A stretch of DNA of 64,000 bases from Mycolicibacterium sp. CBMA 247 (GTDB lineage: Bacteria > Actinomycetota > Actinomycetes > Mycobacteriales > Mycobacteriaceae): assembly GCF_009729095.1 (NCBI RefSeq), contig NZ_VTGX01000001.1, positions 1,736,001-1,800,000 of the forward strand, given 5' to 3'. Under the pieces are notes generated by a model that worked only from the letters and a program-made list of their open reading frames with translations, did no database searches and had not been told where the DNA came from. The translations under genes and the position numbers were made by a program. Positions 34,787-46,027 of this stretch are shown piece after piece; position 1 is the stretch's first letter; each line of letters opens with the position of its first letter.

Positions 34787-35260
34787 CTAGCCGGTGACTA
34801 CGACGATCACGCCCGGTGGTTGCTCGACAAGTTCAGGGCGCCGGGGTTCGACGGGCGCGTGCAGCACCTTGCCCACGGCTTCGGCCGCATCCTTCTCGCC
34901 CGGAGCCTCACCGAAGAACACCGTGGTGCCGGCAACGCCTTCCAGTGCCAGGTTGCCGGTCTCGGTAACGTTCCAGTGCGCCTCACGCAGCTGGTTGGCC
35001 GCGGTCTCGGCGGCACCCGGGACTTCGGAGATGTTGTACACCCGCACGTCGGCCTTGACCTCAGGTGCGGGTTCGGCCTTTGCCGATGTCTTGGTGGTGG
35101 CGGCGGTCGCCGTCGTCGTGGCCACGGACGATTGCTGGTCCGAGGAGTTGTCGCCAGAGCCGATCGACTGGAAACCGACCAGCAGGAACACCACCCCGAG
35201 GAACAACAGCACCATCACCATGGCGCGCAGGGGCAGCCCGGAGGAGTCTCGCTGATTCAT
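34787..35260 (-). CDS. virR: LytR C-terminal-domain membrane protein, VirR-like
   Basis: 157 aa from ATG 35260 (MNQRDSSG); ATG 35269 is an alternative. Short cytosolic N-terminus, one membrane helix (about 12-34), a Thr/Ala-rich linker and a LytR_C domain ([23 protein letters not shown] near 75-97). By position and layout this is the ortholog of Rv0431, known as VirR, which controls membrane vesicle release and envelope integrity in M. tuberculosis. Gene name rests on synteny plus architecture. Confidence 0.82.
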   Translation of the reverse strand: MNQRDSSGLPLRAMVMVLLFLGVVFLLVGFQSIGSGDNSSDQQSSVATTTATAATTKTSAKAEPAPEVKADVRVYNISEVPGAAETAANQLREAHWNVTETGNLALEGVAGTTVFFGEAPGEKDAAEAVGKVLHAPVEPRRPELVEQPPGVIVVVTG

Positions 35261-35308
35261 CGCCACCACTGTATCGAGCGAACTGCCCGATCCCTCATCG
35301 TGTGATCT

Positions 35309-35620
35309 TTAGGTAGTGATATCGAAGCCGAGCCGCCGCGCAGCCCGCGCCTTCTGCCGGCTCGCCCGCATCCGGCGCAACCGCTTGACCAGCATCGGGT
35401 CGGCGGCCAGGGCCTCCGGACGGTCCACCAGCGCGTTGAGTACCTGGTAGTACCGGGTAGCCGACATCGAGAAGAGTTCCTTGATCGCGTCTTCCTTGCT
35501 GCCCGCGTACTTCCACCATTGGCGTTCGAACGCCAAAATATCGTGCTCGCGCCGGGTGAGCCCATCGGTCAGATCAGAGTCGCCCCCGGATTGCTCAGTC
35601 CGCGCCATAGCGCCGTCCAT
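35309..35620 (-). CDS. DUF3263 protein (Rv0430-type)
   Basis: 103 aa from ATG 35620 with AGGGAG 5-10 nt upstream; ATG 35608 is an alternative. The DUF3263 core LTRREHDILAFERQWWKYAGSKEDAIKELF pattern (shown in part) starts near residue 20 and looks like an HTH (AIKELFSMSATRYYQVLN), so a small DNA-binding protein is likely. A basic C-terminus (RRMRASRQKARAARR) supports nucleic-acid binding. Conserved position upstream of virR; divergent from def. Confidence 0.82.
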   Translation of the reverse strand: MDGAMARTEQSGGDSDLTDGLTRREHDILAFERQWWKYAGSKEDAIKELFSMSATRYYQVLNALVDRPEALAADPMLVKRLRRMRASRQKARAARRLGFDITT

Positions 35621-35758
35621 ATTGCTCCCTGGACCCTTCCGACACGTGAGAAATAACATCGCTGTGGTTCGGCGATTATTCAACCACGGCTTGCTGGGTT
35701 GAGTTGACACTTAAACCCGCGAGTCGGGTGAGAAGGATTGCCACCTTAAGCTTCCCCC

Positions 35759-36352
35759 ATGGCCGTCGTACCGATCCGCATCGTCGGGGATCCTGTTCTG
35801 CACACGCCGACCGAGCCGGTGCCGGTTGGCCCGGACGGTTCGCTGCCGGCAGACCTTCCCGAACTCATCCAGACCATGTTCGACACCATGGATGCCGCCA
35901 ACGGGGTTGGCTTGGCCGCCAACCAGATCGGCGTGGCCAAGCGGTTGTTCGTCTACGACTGTGCGCCGACGCGCGGCCAGACGACGCGTCGCCGCGGGGT
36001 GGTCATCAACCCGGTGCTGGAGACCTCCGAAGTTCCCGAGACGATGCCCGACCCCGACGACGACGACGAAGGCTGCCTGTCCGTGCCGGGCGAGAATTTC
36101 CCGACCGGCCGGGCCGACTGGGCGCGGGTCACCGGCCTCGATGCCGACGGTTCGCCGATCACTCTCGAGGGCACCGACCTGTTTGCCCGGATGCTGCAGC
36201 ACGAGACCGGGCACCTCGACGGTTTCCTCTACGTCGACCGGCTCGTCGGCCGGTACGCGCGTGCGGCCAAGAAGACCATCAAGCGCAACGACTGGGGCGT
36301 ACCCGGGCTGTGCTGGATGCCCGGCGAGGATCCCGACCCGTTCGGCCATTGA
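35759..36352 (+). CDS. def: Peptide deformylase
   Basis: 197 aa metalloenzyme removing the formyl group from nascent chains. All three motifs are intact: GVGLAANQ (49-56), EGCLS (104-108, metal ligand Cys106) and HETGH (148-152). A short Asp-rich insertion (about 98-103) precedes motif II, as in mycobacterial Def. Overlaps the GNAT gene by one base (TGATG), so translation is coupled. Matches Rv0429c in order and size. Confidence 0.95.
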   Translation: MAVVPIRIVGDPVLHTPTEPVPVGPDGSLPADLPELIQTMFDTMDAANGVGLAANQIGVAKRLFVYDCAPTRGQTTRRRGVVINPVLETSEVPETMPDPDDDDEGCLSVPGENFPTGRADWARVTGLDADGSPITLEGTDLFARMLQHETGHLDGFLYVDRLVGRYARAAKKTIKRNDWGVPGLCWMPGEDPDPFGH

Positions 36353-37278
36353 TGCCGGTGCTGCCCGCACTCGGGTCCCGGGTCAGCCTGCGCTACCGGC
36401 TGCCGGCCGGGTCGGCCAAGCCGCTCACAGACGTCATCGGGCACCTGGAGCGCCTGGAGCCCACGGTGCTGATCCGCACCAAGGACGGCGAGCTCGTCGA
36501 CGTCACACCGACCGACATCGTGAGCGTGCGCGAGCTTTCGCATGCCCCGGTCCGGGCCTCGGAGATCCGCGCGCTCGAACACGCGGCGGCACTGGCCTGG
36601 CCGGGTGTGGAGCAGCAATGGTTGGGCGGTTGGCTGGTGCGCGCCGGGCACGGCGTGACCAGCCGCGCCAATTCGGCCATACCCCTGGACATGTCGGCAC
36701 AGATCGCCGATCTCTCCGCGGTACTCGACTGGTACCGCGCACGTGACCTGCGGGCCTGGCTGGCCCTGCCCGAGCGACTGCTGCCGATACGCACCCCGGG
36801 CATCAAGCCGGCCCGCGTGATGGTGCGTACGCTGCCCGCTCCCACGCCGAATGTCACGCCGGCGCCGCCCTCGGCGCCGAGCGTCACGCTGGCGCAACAA
36901 CCGGACGCGCAGTGGCGCCGGATCTACGAACGCGAGGTCCCCGTCGATGTACTGACCGCCGTGGTCGACGGGCAGCTGACCTTCGCGACCGTGCCCGATT
37001 GCGCGGTCGGCCGCGGCGCGGTGACGACGGCCCCGGATGGCACGGCCTGGCTGGGCATCTCGTCGGTCCGGGTCTCCCCCACCCGTCGTCGTCAAGGCCA
37101 CGCCCGGGCGGTGTGTGAGGCGCTGCTGGCCTGGGGCGCCGAGGCGGGCGCCCGGCAGGCCTACGTCCAGGTGGAGGTCGACAACCACGCGGCCATCGCG
37201 CTGTACACCTCATTGGGCTTCCGGCTGCACCACCAAACCCGTTATGTCGCGGCCGAGGATGTCCTCGCCCCACACTGA
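36352..37278 (+). CDS. GNAT-family N-acetyltransferase (Rv0428c-type)
   Basis: 308 aa starting at ATG 36352, which overlaps the def stop. The C-terminal GNAT domain (about 205-305) shows WLGISSVRVSPTRRRQGHARAV with the acetyl-CoA pyrophosphate loop RRRQGHA, then LYTSLGFRLHHQTRY; the N-terminal 200 residues include an SH3-like strand region (VLIRTKDGELVDVTPTDI). Acetyl-CoA-dependent acylation of an unknown acceptor; linkage to def suggests N-terminal protein processing but this is inference. Confidence 0.85.
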   Translation: MPVLPALGSRVSLRYRLPAGSAKPLTDVIGHLERLEPTVLIRTKDGELVDVTPTDIVSVRELSHAPVRASEIRALEHAAALAWPGVEQQWLGGWLVRAGHGVTSRANSAIPLDMSAQIADLSAVLDWYRARDLRAWLALPERLLPIRTPGIKPARVMVRTLPAPTPNVTPAPPSAPSVTLAQQPDAQWRRIYEREVPVDVLTAVVDGQLTFATVPDCAVGRGAVTTAPDGTAWLGISSVRVSPTRRRQGHARAVCEALLAWGAEAGARQAYVQVEVDNHAAIALYTSLGFRLHHQTRYVAAEDVLAPH

Positions 37279-37331
37279 CCCTGCCGCCCGCATGTGTGCC
37301 CGCCGGGCCGGCGCCCGTACCCTCTAACCCC

Positions 37332-38144
37332 ATGCGCCTGGCCACCTGGAACGTCAACTCGATCCGAACCCGAGTGGACCGTGTGGTCGACTGGCTGGAG
37401 CGTGCCGACGTCGACGTGCTGGCCATGCAGGAAACCAAGTGCACCGACGCGCAGTTCCCGATGATGCCGTTCGCAGCCCTGGGCTACGAGGTGGCCCACA
37501 TCGGGCTCAACCAGTGGAACGGGGTGGCCATCGCCTCGCGGGTCGGCCTGGACGACATCGAGATCGGGTTCACCGGTCAACCGACCTGGAGCAGCAAGCC
37601 CGAGGAGGAGGCCACCGCCGAGGCCCGCGCGCTGGGGGCGACATGCGGCGGGGTGCGGGTGTGGAGCCTGTACGTGCCCAACGGCCGCACCCTGGCCGAC
37701 CCGCACTACGCCTACAAGCTGGATTGGCTTGCCGCCCTGCGCGATACCGCCTCCGACTGGTTGCGCGAGGATCCGGAAAAGCCCATCGCACTGGTCGGCG
37801 ACTGGAACATCGCGCCCACCGATGAGGACGTCTGGGACATGGCCGCGTTTGACGGCAGCACCCACGTCTCCGAACCCGAGCGCGCCGCCTTCCAGGCCAT
37901 GCACGACGCCCAATTCACCGATGTGGTGCGGCCTTTCACGCCCGGGCCGGGGATCTACACCTATTGGGACTACACCCAGCTGGCATTCCAGAAGCGCCGG
38001 GGCATGCGGATCGACTTCATCCTCGGCTCCCCCGGCCTGGCCTCACGCGTCACGCACGCCGAGATCGTGAAGGACGAACGCCGCCCCAAGAAGGGCACCA
38101 CCGCACCCAGCGACCACACTCCGGTCGTGGTCGAGCTGGGCTGA
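37332..38144 (+). CDS. xthA: Exodeoxyribonuclease III / AP endonuclease
   Basis: 270 aa EEP-fold nuclease for base-excision repair. Catalytic pieces: N7 in TWNVNSIRTR, metal-binding Glu in MQETKC near 36, DWNIAPTDEDVWD near 157 and the terminal SDHTPVVVEL with the catalytic Asp-His. Normal family length. Follows the GNAT gene by 53 nt in the conserved def-GNAT-xthA order. Confidence 0.94.
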   Translation: MRLATWNVNSIRTRVDRVVDWLERADVDVLAMQETKCTDAQFPMMPFAALGYEVAHIGLNQWNGVAIASRVGLDDIEIGFTGQPTWSSKPEEEATAEARALGATCGGVRVWSLYVPNGRTLADPHYAYKLDWLAALRDTASDWLREDPEKPIALVGDWNIAPTDEDVWDMAAFDGSTHVSEPERAAFQAMHDAQFTDVVRPFTPGPGIYTYWDYTQLAFQKRRGMRIDFILGSPGLASRVTHAEIVKDERRPKKGTTAPSDHTPVVVELG

Positions 38145-38156
38145 GCGGCGATCCGG

Positions 38157-38894
38157 CTACCGCGCTGACGCGGCGATGAGGTCCACGGCTTCTGCCACGC
38201 TGTCGGTGCAATGGATCAGGGCAAGGTCGGATTCAGAGATTTCTCCGCCGGCCAGGACCGTGTTGCGGATCCAATCGATCAGACCCGACCAGTAGTCGAC
38301 GCCGAGCAGGATGATCGGGAACTCGGTGACCTTGTGGGTCTGTACCAGTGTCAGGGCCTCGAACAGCTCGTCGAGGGTGCCGAATCCGCCGGGCAGGCAC
38401 ACGAACGCCTGTGCGTATTTGACGAACATGGTCTTGCGGACGAAGAAGTAGCGGAAGTTGATGCCGAGATCGACCCAGTGGTTCAGGTGCTGCTCGAAGG
38501 GCAGTTCGATGCCGAGACCGATGGAGTAGCCGCCGGACTCGCTGGCCCCGCGGTTGACCGCCTCCATCGCACCAGGGCCGCCCCCGGTGATCACCGCATA
38601 GCCCGCATGCACCAGCGCGGATCCCAGTTCGCGTCCCAACCGGTACTCAGACGAATGCTCTTCGGTCCGAGCAGACCCGAAAACCGTGACAGCCTTGGGT
38701 ATTTCGGCGAGCGCATCGAAACCCTCGACAAACTCGCCCTGGATACGCAGAACGCGCCATGGATCCGTGTGCAGCCAGTTCCTGTCGTCGCGTCGGCCCA
38801 GCAGGTGCTGGTCAGCGGTCGTGGTGGCACAACGCTCGCGGCGCAGTTGCAACGAACCGCGGATTTGGAGCGGGCTGGCGTCGTTCTCGGTCAC
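38157..38894 (-). CDS. LOG-family protein (TIGR00730, cytokinin riboside 5'-monophosphate phosphoribohydrolase-like)
   Basis: 245 aa. The PGGFGTLDE motif (near 172) and the upstream GGGPGAMEAVNRGA segment (near 106) define the LOG/lysine-decarboxylase-like family, which hydrolyses nucleotide 5'-monophosphates to free base and ribose phosphate. It has an N-terminal extension of about 60 residues compared with minimal LOG proteins. Converges on xthA with a 12-nt gap. In H37Rv this position holds other genes (Rv0426c-Rv0424c), so this is a local difference. Confidence 0.88.
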   Translation of the reverse strand: MTENDASPLQIRGSLQLRRERCATTTADQHLLGRRDDRNWLHTDPWRVLRIQGEFVEGFDALAEIPKAVTVFGSARTEEHSSEYRLGRELGSALVHAGYAVITGGGPGAMEAVNRGASESGGYSIGLGIELPFEQHLNHWVDLGINFRYFFVRKTMFVKYAQAFVCLPGGFGTLDELFEALTLVQTHKVTEFPIILLGVDYWSGLIDWIRNTVLAGGEISESDLALIHCTDSVAEAVDLIAASAR

Positions 38895-38927
38895 GTTCGC
38901 CAGCGTATGTGACGCCGTCCCGGCCGC

Positions 38928-40703
38928 TCAGGCCTCGTTGTCGGCTCCCGGCTCCGTGCCATAGCGGCCCGCGTTGAACAGCGAGGCCACCGCGCCGATC
39001 AGCATCATCACCGCTGCGGCGATGAACACCACCGTCAACCCGGCGTGGAACGGCTCGGTGATCAATTGCGGGAAGAACTCCTGACCGGTCAGCACATCGG
39101 CATTGACCCCGGGTTGCTGCAGCGCGTGTGACGGGCCCAGCAACTCGGCGATCGGGTTGTATCCCAGAAACGCCGCGAACAGGCTGCCGACCGGCGGCAG
39201 GTTGGCGACATCCTGTGCCACCGCCGACGAGACACCTTGCTGCTCAAGGCCGGTACTCATCGCGGTGGGCAAGGTTCCGGCCAGGCCGACGATCATCAGC
39301 GAGAAGAAGATGCCGATCGACAGCGACGAGCCGGCATTGAAGAACGTCGCGCGTACCCCGGACGCGGCACCTCGCTCGGCGGCGGGCACAGCCGACATCA
39401 CGGCCGCGGTGTTGGGCGCGGTGAAGATGCCACCGCCAAGGCCGTTGAGGAACACCAGCGCCGCGAATACCCAGTAGTTGAAGTCGACGGGGATCATCAC
39501 GAGCGCGACGAAGGTCACCGCCATCAGCAGCATGCCGCCGACGGTGAACGGCCGGGCGCCGTAGCGGTCGGACAGCATGCCGGCCAACGGTCCGGACGCC
39601 AGGAAGCCGACGGTCATCGGCAGCATGTAGATGCCGGCCCACAGCGGGGTGGACTCGAAGCTGTAGCCGTGCAGCGGGAGCCAGATGCCCTGCAGCCAAA
39701 TGATCAGCATGAACTGCAGCCCGCCTCGGCCCACCGAGGACATCAGGCCGGCCAGGTTGCCCATCCCGAACGCCGTGGTGCGGAACAGCCGGATGTTCAT
39801 CATCGGGTGTGCCACGCGCAGCTCGATGAGGCAGAACCCGACCAGCAGCAGGACACCGCCGATGATCGAGCCCAGCACCCACGGGTTGGTCCAGCCGGTG
39901 GTGGAATCCCCGTAGGGCTGGATGCCGTAGGTGATGCCGGTCAGCAGCACGGTCAGGCCGATGCCGAACGTCAACGTCCCGGCCCAGTCCAACCCGCCCG
40001 GGCTGCGCACGCCGAGTTCCCTGAGCGAGCGGTAGCTCCAGATGGTGCCGAGGATGCCCACCGGCACGCCGACCCAGAAGATCGCCCGCCAGTCCCATTC
40101 GGAGAGCACGCCGCCGACCAGCAGCCCCAGGAAGGATCCGGCCACCGCGGAGACCATGTTCACGCCCAGCGCCATCCCGCGCTGGTTGGCCGGGAAGGCG
40201 TCGGTGAGGATCGCCGACGACGACGCCATCAGCATGGCGCCGCCCACGCCCTGGACCACCCGCCAGGCGATGAGCCACACCGCCCCGCCGCCGAGGTCGA
40301 ACGGATCCACCGACAGCGCGACCGCGGCGAAGGTGAAGACGACGAAGCCCATGTTGTAGATGCGGACGCGGCCGTACATGTCGCCGAGCCGGCCGAACAG
40401 CACCACCAGCACCGCGGTCACCACGAGGTAGCCCATCAACATCCACAGCAGGTAGCTGACGTTGGCCGGGGCCAGCGGGTTGAGGCCGATACCGCGGAAG
40501 ATCGCGGGCAGCGAGATCAACACGATCGAGGCGTTGATGGTGGCCATCAACGTGCCCAGGGTGGTGTTGGACAGCGCGATCCACTTGTAGAACGGGTGGT
40601 CGTGATCCATCCGTTTGCGCCGGTCAGCGGTCTCGGCCTGGGCGGCGTCGACTCCACCCGCGGCGTTGGTCACTTCAGCTTCAGTCGTCATCCGTGTCCG
40701 CAT
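38928..40703 (-). CDS. MFS transporter, DHA2 family, 14-TM
   Basis: 591 aa from ATG 40703; ATG 40691 is the next choice. About 14 helices; motif A GRLGDMYGRVRIYNMG near residue 97, motif B/C region QGVGGAMLMASSSAILTDAFP near 136. A hydrophilic N-terminus (about 30 residues) precedes the first helix. Multidrug or metabolite efflux is the family role. Its 5' leader carries a perfect GGGCCGG/CCGGCCC hairpin (40734-40749) that could serve as a regulatory site. Divergent from thiC. Confidence 0.87.
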   Translation of the reverse strand: MRTRMTTEAEVTNAAGGVDAAQAETADRRKRMDHDHPFYKWIALSNTTLGTLMATINASIVLISLPAIFRGIGLNPLAPANVSYLLWMLMGYLVVTAVLVVLFGRLGDMYGRVRIYNMGFVVFTFAAVALSVDPFDLGGGAVWLIAWRVVQGVGGAMLMASSSAILTDAFPANQRGMALGVNMVSAVAGSFLGLLVGGVLSEWDWRAIFWVGVPVGILGTIWSYRSLRELGVRSPGGLDWAGTLTFGIGLTVLLTGITYGIQPYGDSTTGWTNPWVLGSIIGGVLLLVGFCLIELRVAHPMMNIRLFRTTAFGMGNLAGLMSSVGRGGLQFMLIIWLQGIWLPLHGYSFESTPLWAGIYMLPMTVGFLASGPLAGMLSDRYGARPFTVGGMLLMAVTFVALVMIPVDFNYWVFAALVFLNGLGGGIFTAPNTAAVMSAVPAAERGAASGVRATFFNAGSSLSIGIFFSLMIVGLAGTLPTAMSTGLEQQGVSSAVAQDVANLPPVGSLFAAFLGYNPIAELLGPSHALQQPGVNADVLTGQEFFPQLITEPFHAGLTVVFIAAAVMMLIGAVASLFNAGRYGTEPGADNEA

Positions 40704-40733
40704 CTCGTATCGCTTCGAAAGGGGCCATATCCG

Positions 40734-40749
40734 GGGCCGGCACCGGCCC
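40734..40749. promoter_or_regulatory. 16-nt inverted repeat in the MFS/thiC divergent promoter region
   Basis: GGGCCGG-CA-CCGGCCC, a perfect 7-bp dyad 31 nt upstream of the MFS start. Could be an operator, or a hairpin in the MFS leader. AT-rich sequence CATATATTAGCTATGC (40765-40780) beside it is the likely -10 area for one or both directions. Confidence 0.4.
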
Positions 40750-40852
40750 AAAACGTGCAAAACACATATATTAGCTATGCAAATCAACCCGCGGCAACTC
40801 CAAGCCGCTCTCCCCACGCCGCCAAGACTGCGCTAGGTTGGGGCCTGCAAAC

Positions 40853-42577
<1,725 letters not shown>

Positions 42578-42584
42578 TGCCGAA

Positions 42585-43421
42585 GTGAATTACTTGCCGT
42601 TGACCCCAGCGGGTGACACACCGCTTCGGGTGATGACCATCGCCGGCTCCGATTCGGGCGGTGGCGCCGGGATTCAGGCCGACCTGCGAACCTTCGCCAT
42701 GCTCGGTCTGCATGGCTGCGTCGCGCTGACTGCGGTGACCGTGCAGAACTCGGTCGGCGTCAAGGGATTCCACGAGATCCCGCTCGACGTGATCGCCGAT
42801 CAGATCGCGGCGGTCACCTCCGACATCGGGATTCAGGCCGCCAAGACCGGGATGCTGGCCTCCTCGGAGATCATCACCACGATCGCCGAGACCTGGCGGA
42901 CCGAGGGCCTGGCCGGAACCGTACCGCTGGTCGTCGACCCGGTGTGCGCATCGATGCACGGCGATCCGCTGCTGCACCCCAGCGCGCTGGATGCGCTGCG
43001 CACGGAGCTGTTCCCGCTGGCCACGCTGGTCACCCCGAACCTCGACGAGGTGCGGCTGCTGGTGGGTGTCGAGGTTGTCGACACGGCGTCGCAGCGAGAC
43101 GCGGCGCGCGCGCTGCACGCCCTGGGCCCCCGGTGGGCACTGGTCAAGGGCGGGCACCTGCGCTCATCGTCGGCCAGCCCCGACGTGCTGTTCGACGGCA
43201 CTGAATTCCACGAGTTCGCCGCACCCCGAGTCGACACCGGCGACGACCACGGGGCCGGCGATACGCTCGCGGCCGCGACGGCTTGCGCTCTGGCACACGG
43301 CTATTCGGTTCCCCAGGCGGTGGAGTTCGGTAAGGCCTGGGTGACCGAATGCATCCGCGCGGCCTATCCGCTGGGGCACGGCCACGGCCCGGTGAACGCG
43401 CTCTTTAGATTGTCTGTATGA
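42585..43421 (+). CDS. thiD: Hydroxymethylpyrimidine/phosphomethylpyrimidine kinase
   Basis: 278 aa ribokinase-fold enzyme phosphorylating HMP and HMP-P, the step after ThiC. GSDSGGGAGIQAD is at 22-34, KTGML near 87 and the phosphate/catalytic loop DTGDDHGAGDTLAAA near 216-230. The GTG at 42585 is used as start; 7-nt gap to thiC and 4-nt overlap with the hydrolase downstream place it in the riboswitch-controlled transcript. Confidence 0.95.
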   Translation: MNYLPLTPAGDTPLRVMTIAGSDSGGGAGIQADLRTFAMLGLHGCVALTAVTVQNSVGVKGFHEIPLDVIADQIAAVTSDIGIQAAKTGMLASSEIITTIAETWRTEGLAGTVPLVVDPVCASMHGDPLLHPSALDALRTELFPLATLVTPNLDEVRLLVGVEVVDTASQRDAARALHALGPRWALVKGGHLRSSSASPDVLFDGTEFHEFAAPRVDTGDDHGAGDTLAAATACALAHGYSVPQAVEFGKAWVTECIRAAYPLGHGHGPVNALFRLSV

Positions 43422-44059
43422 ATCTGGACGCGATCGCCGGCGTCGCTCATGAGCCCGACGGCTCGCCGCAGGGCGTCGTGGTGCTCACCCACGGCGCCGG
43501 GGGCAACCGGGACTCTGCCCTGCTGATCCGGATCTGCGACGAATGGGCCTCCCGCGGCTGGCTGGCCATCCGCTACAACCTGCCGTACCGCCGCCGCAGG
43601 CCCAAGGGACCACCGTCCGGGTCCGCGGCTGGCGACCGCGCCGGAATCGTCGAGGCCGTGGCGTTGGCGCGCACGCTGGCCGACGGGCCGGTGATCGCCG
43701 GCGGTCATTCCTACGGCGGCAGGCAGACCTCGATGGCCGTCGCGGGAGAGGACGATGTCCCACCGCTCGACGTCGACGGCCTGACGCTGTTCTCCTACCC
43801 GCTGCATCCGCCGGGCAAGCCGGAACGTGCCCGCACCGAGCATCTCCCCCGCATCACGGTGCCCACGGTGTTCACCCACGGCACCTCCGATCCGTTCGGC
43901 ACGATCGACGAGCTCACCGCGGCCGCGGCATTGGTCAGCGGTCCGACCGAGCTCGTCGTGATCACCGGTGCCCGCCACGACCTCGGATCCAAGACCCAGG
44001 ACGTGCCCGCCCTTGCGGTGGACGCGGCGCTGAGGACAGTCGATATCGTCGAACCATGA
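43418..44059 (+). CDS. Alpha/beta-hydrolase (KANL3/Tex30-like, Rv0421c-type)
   Basis: 213 aa. VLTHGAGGNRDS near 24-35 (oxyanion region), nucleophile elbow GGHSYGGRQ near 89-97 and a C-terminal VITGARHDLGS with the likely catalytic His. ATGA overlap with thiD and with the next gene; last part of the thiC operon. No sign that it is part of thiamine synthesis; conserved linkage only. Confidence 0.83.
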   Translation: MNLDAIAGVAHEPDGSPQGVVVLTHGAGGNRDSALLIRICDEWASRGWLAIRYNLPYRRRRPKGPPSGSAAGDRAGIVEAVALARTLADGPVIAGGHSYGGRQTSMAVAGEDDVPPLDVDGLTLFSYPLHPPGKPERARTEHLPRITVPTVFTHGTSDPFGTIDELTAAAALVSGPTELVVITGARHDLGSKTQDVPALAVDAALRTVDIVEP

Positions 44060-44601
44060 CCTACCCGCCCGGTCCCCCTGGTCCGCCCGCTCACGGTTAC
44101 CCGCCGCCGCCTCCGCAGCCGTATTCCACCGGACCCGGCCAGTTCTCGGCGCCGCCCAGGAAATCCCCGGCACTCACATGGGCGCTCCTGGGAGTCGTGG
44201 TGTTGGTCGCGCTGGTGGTCGCCGCAGGCGCGGTGTTCTACCTCGCCCGGGACCGCGGCGCCACCGAGGCCAGCCAGGTCCGCTCCGGCGATTGCCTGGC
44301 CGAGCTGCCCGACAGCAGCCGCGTGCTGTACGTCAAGGCGGTGGGTTGCGATCAGCCGCACAAGGGTGAGGTGTTCGCGGTGCTACCGCTGCCCGATGGG
44401 GATTTCCCCGGCGACGCCGCGGTGGTCAAGTACACCGACAAGTGCGCGCCTGCGCTGACCGATTATGCCCCGGACGCGAACGAGGATCCTGAGATCCAGC
44501 TGTTCGTGCTCTACCCCACCGCGGACTCATGGCAACGCGGGGACCGCACCGTGACATGCGTCGCTACCAGCAAAAACCCCCGCACGGGGAAAATCGGGTA
44601 A
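44056..44601 (+). CDS. Membrane protein with septum-formation-like domain (Rv0420c-type)
   Basis: 181 aa. Proline/glycine-rich cytosolic N-terminus (about 35 residues), one membrane helix (about 38-62) and an exported domain of about 110 residues whose SGDCLAELP and VGCDQPHKGEVFAVL segments and the paired cysteines (C77, C96, C122, C160) match the septum-formation family PF13845. Coupled by 4 nt to the hydrolase gene. Confidence 0.8.
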   Translation: MTYPPGPPGPPAHGYPPPPPQPYSTGPGQFSAPPRKSPALTWALLGVVVLVALVVAAGAVFYLARDRGATEASQVRSGDCLAELPDSSRVLYVKAVGCDQPHKGEVFAVLPLPDGDFPGDAAVVKYTDKCAPALTDYAPDANEDPEIQLFVLYPTADSWQRGDRTVTCVATSKNPRTGKIG

Positions 44602-44647
44602 CGCACTACTCTATTCCGCTCCAGCCGGGCGGGCAGACACTCGACGC

Positions 44648-46027
44648 ATGGTCGAGATCGACGCGCGGACGGCGGCAGCGACCCTGCCGCTGGCACCGCG
44701 TAATCCGCTGCCCTACCGACAAACCATCAAAGCGTTGCGGTCCTTCATCGAGGGTCATCAGGCGCTCCGCGACGCCGGCGGTCCCGTCAGCCGCATGGTG
44801 CTGGGGCCGCGGTGGCTCATCCCCCCGGTCCTGCTGATCACCTCCCCGCAAGGGGCGCGCGACGTGTTGGGCCGCCGCGATGCGGTCGCCGACCGCGGCG
44901 GCGCCCTCAACATGATCGAGTTGCGTCAGCTCATGGGCGGCAACCTGCTGAATCTGCCACACGAGCGCTGGGTGCCGCGGCGGCGCACGCTGCAGCCGAT
45001 GTTCACCAAGAAGCACGTCCCGCGGTATGCCGGGCATATGGCCGCGGCAGCGCAGTCGATCGCCGACGGCTGGGACGACGGCGCCACGATCGACCTGGAT
45101 TCCGCCTGCCGCGCACTCACTTTGCGCGCATTGGGGCGGTCGATATTCGGCCTTGATCTTGACGACCGCGCCGATGAGGTGGGCCCGGCGCTCCGGGCGT
45201 CGCTGTCGTGGATCTCCGATCGCTCGACCAACCCCGTCAAACTCCCGCAGTGGGTACCCACACCCGCGCAGCGCCGGGCCAAGGCGGCCAACGCTCGGCT
45301 CCATCAGCTGGCCGCCGAGATCCTCACCGCGGTGCGCACCGATCCGGACCGGGATGCGCCTCTGGTGCGCGCCCTCATCGAGGCCCGTGACCCGGACACC
45401 GGGCTACAGCTCGCCGACGACGAAATCTGCCATGAATTGGTTCTTTTCATGCTCGCCGGGCACGACACCACCTCCACCACACTGTGCTATTCGCTGTGGG
45501 CGCTGGGGCGAAATCCCGACATCGAGGCCCGCGTGTACGACGAAATCGCGGCGTTGGGTGAGCGCACGCTGACGCCGGAGGACGTGCCGCACCTCGGGTA
45601 CACCGTCCAGGTATTGCACGAGGCGCTGCGGCTGTGCCCGCCCGGTGCGGGTACGCCACGGATGCTCAACGAGGAGGTCTCCGTCGACGGTTACCGGGCC
45701 GAGGCGGGCACCATGGCCGTCGTCAATTTCTATGCCATGCACCGCGATCCGAGCTTGTGGGACGATCCGCTGACCTTCGACCCGGACCGATTCACCCCCG
45801 AGCGTTCGGCGGGCCGAAATCGTTGGCAGTACTTGCCCTTCGGCGGAGGCCCGCGGTCCTGCGTCGGTGATCACTTCGCCATGCTGGAGGCCACCCTGGC
45901 GCTGGCGACCCTCGTGCGCGAGGTCTGTGTGACCTCCCTGCACGACGACTTCCCGGTGGAGACCCCCTTCACCGTCATCGCTGCGGAACCGATCCCGGCC
46001 CGCATCACCAGGAGGAGAACACCATGA
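44648..46027 (+). CDS. Cytochrome P450
   Basis: 459 aa, cytosolic class I bacterial P450. I-helix oxygen-binding motif LAGHDTTSTT near 269-278, K-helix EALR (ExxR) near 326 and the haem loop FGGGPRSCVG with the proximal ligand Cys405. ATG 44648. It needs ferredoxin and ferredoxin reductase encoded elsewhere. Layout resembles the CYP136/138-like fatty-acid or terpenoid hydroxylases of mycobacteria, but no subfamily can be fixed by eye. Overlaps the DUF3303 gene by 4 nt. Confidence 0.92.
   Translation: MVEIDARTAAATLPLAPRNPLPYRQTIKALRSFIEGHQALRDAGGPVSRMVLGPRWLIPPVLLITSPQGARDVLGRRDAVADRGGALNMIELRQLMGGNLLNLPHERWVPRRRTLQPMFTKKHVPRYAGHMAAAAQSIADGWDDGATIDLDSACRALTLRALGRSIFGLDLDDRADEVGPALRASLSWISDRSTNPVKLPQWVPTPAQRRAKAANARLHQLAAEILTAVRTDPDRDAPLVRALIEARDPDTGLQLADDEICHELVLFMLAGHDTTSTTLCYSLWALGRNPDIEARVYDEIAALGERTLTPEDVPHLGYTVQVLHEALRLCPPGAGTPRMLNEEVSVDGYRAEAGTMAVVNFYAMHRDPSLWDDPLTFDPDRFTPERSAGRNRWQYLPFGGGPRSCVGDHFAMLEATLALATLVREVCVTSLHDDFPVETPFTVIAAEPIPARITRRRTP

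Noticed and set aside
39244..40584. 446-codon open frame on the minus strand inside the MFS gene
   Set aside because: Shadow frame of the 14-TM transporter: composition is Arg/His/Gly-rich, no family motif, while the other frame has a full MFS protein.
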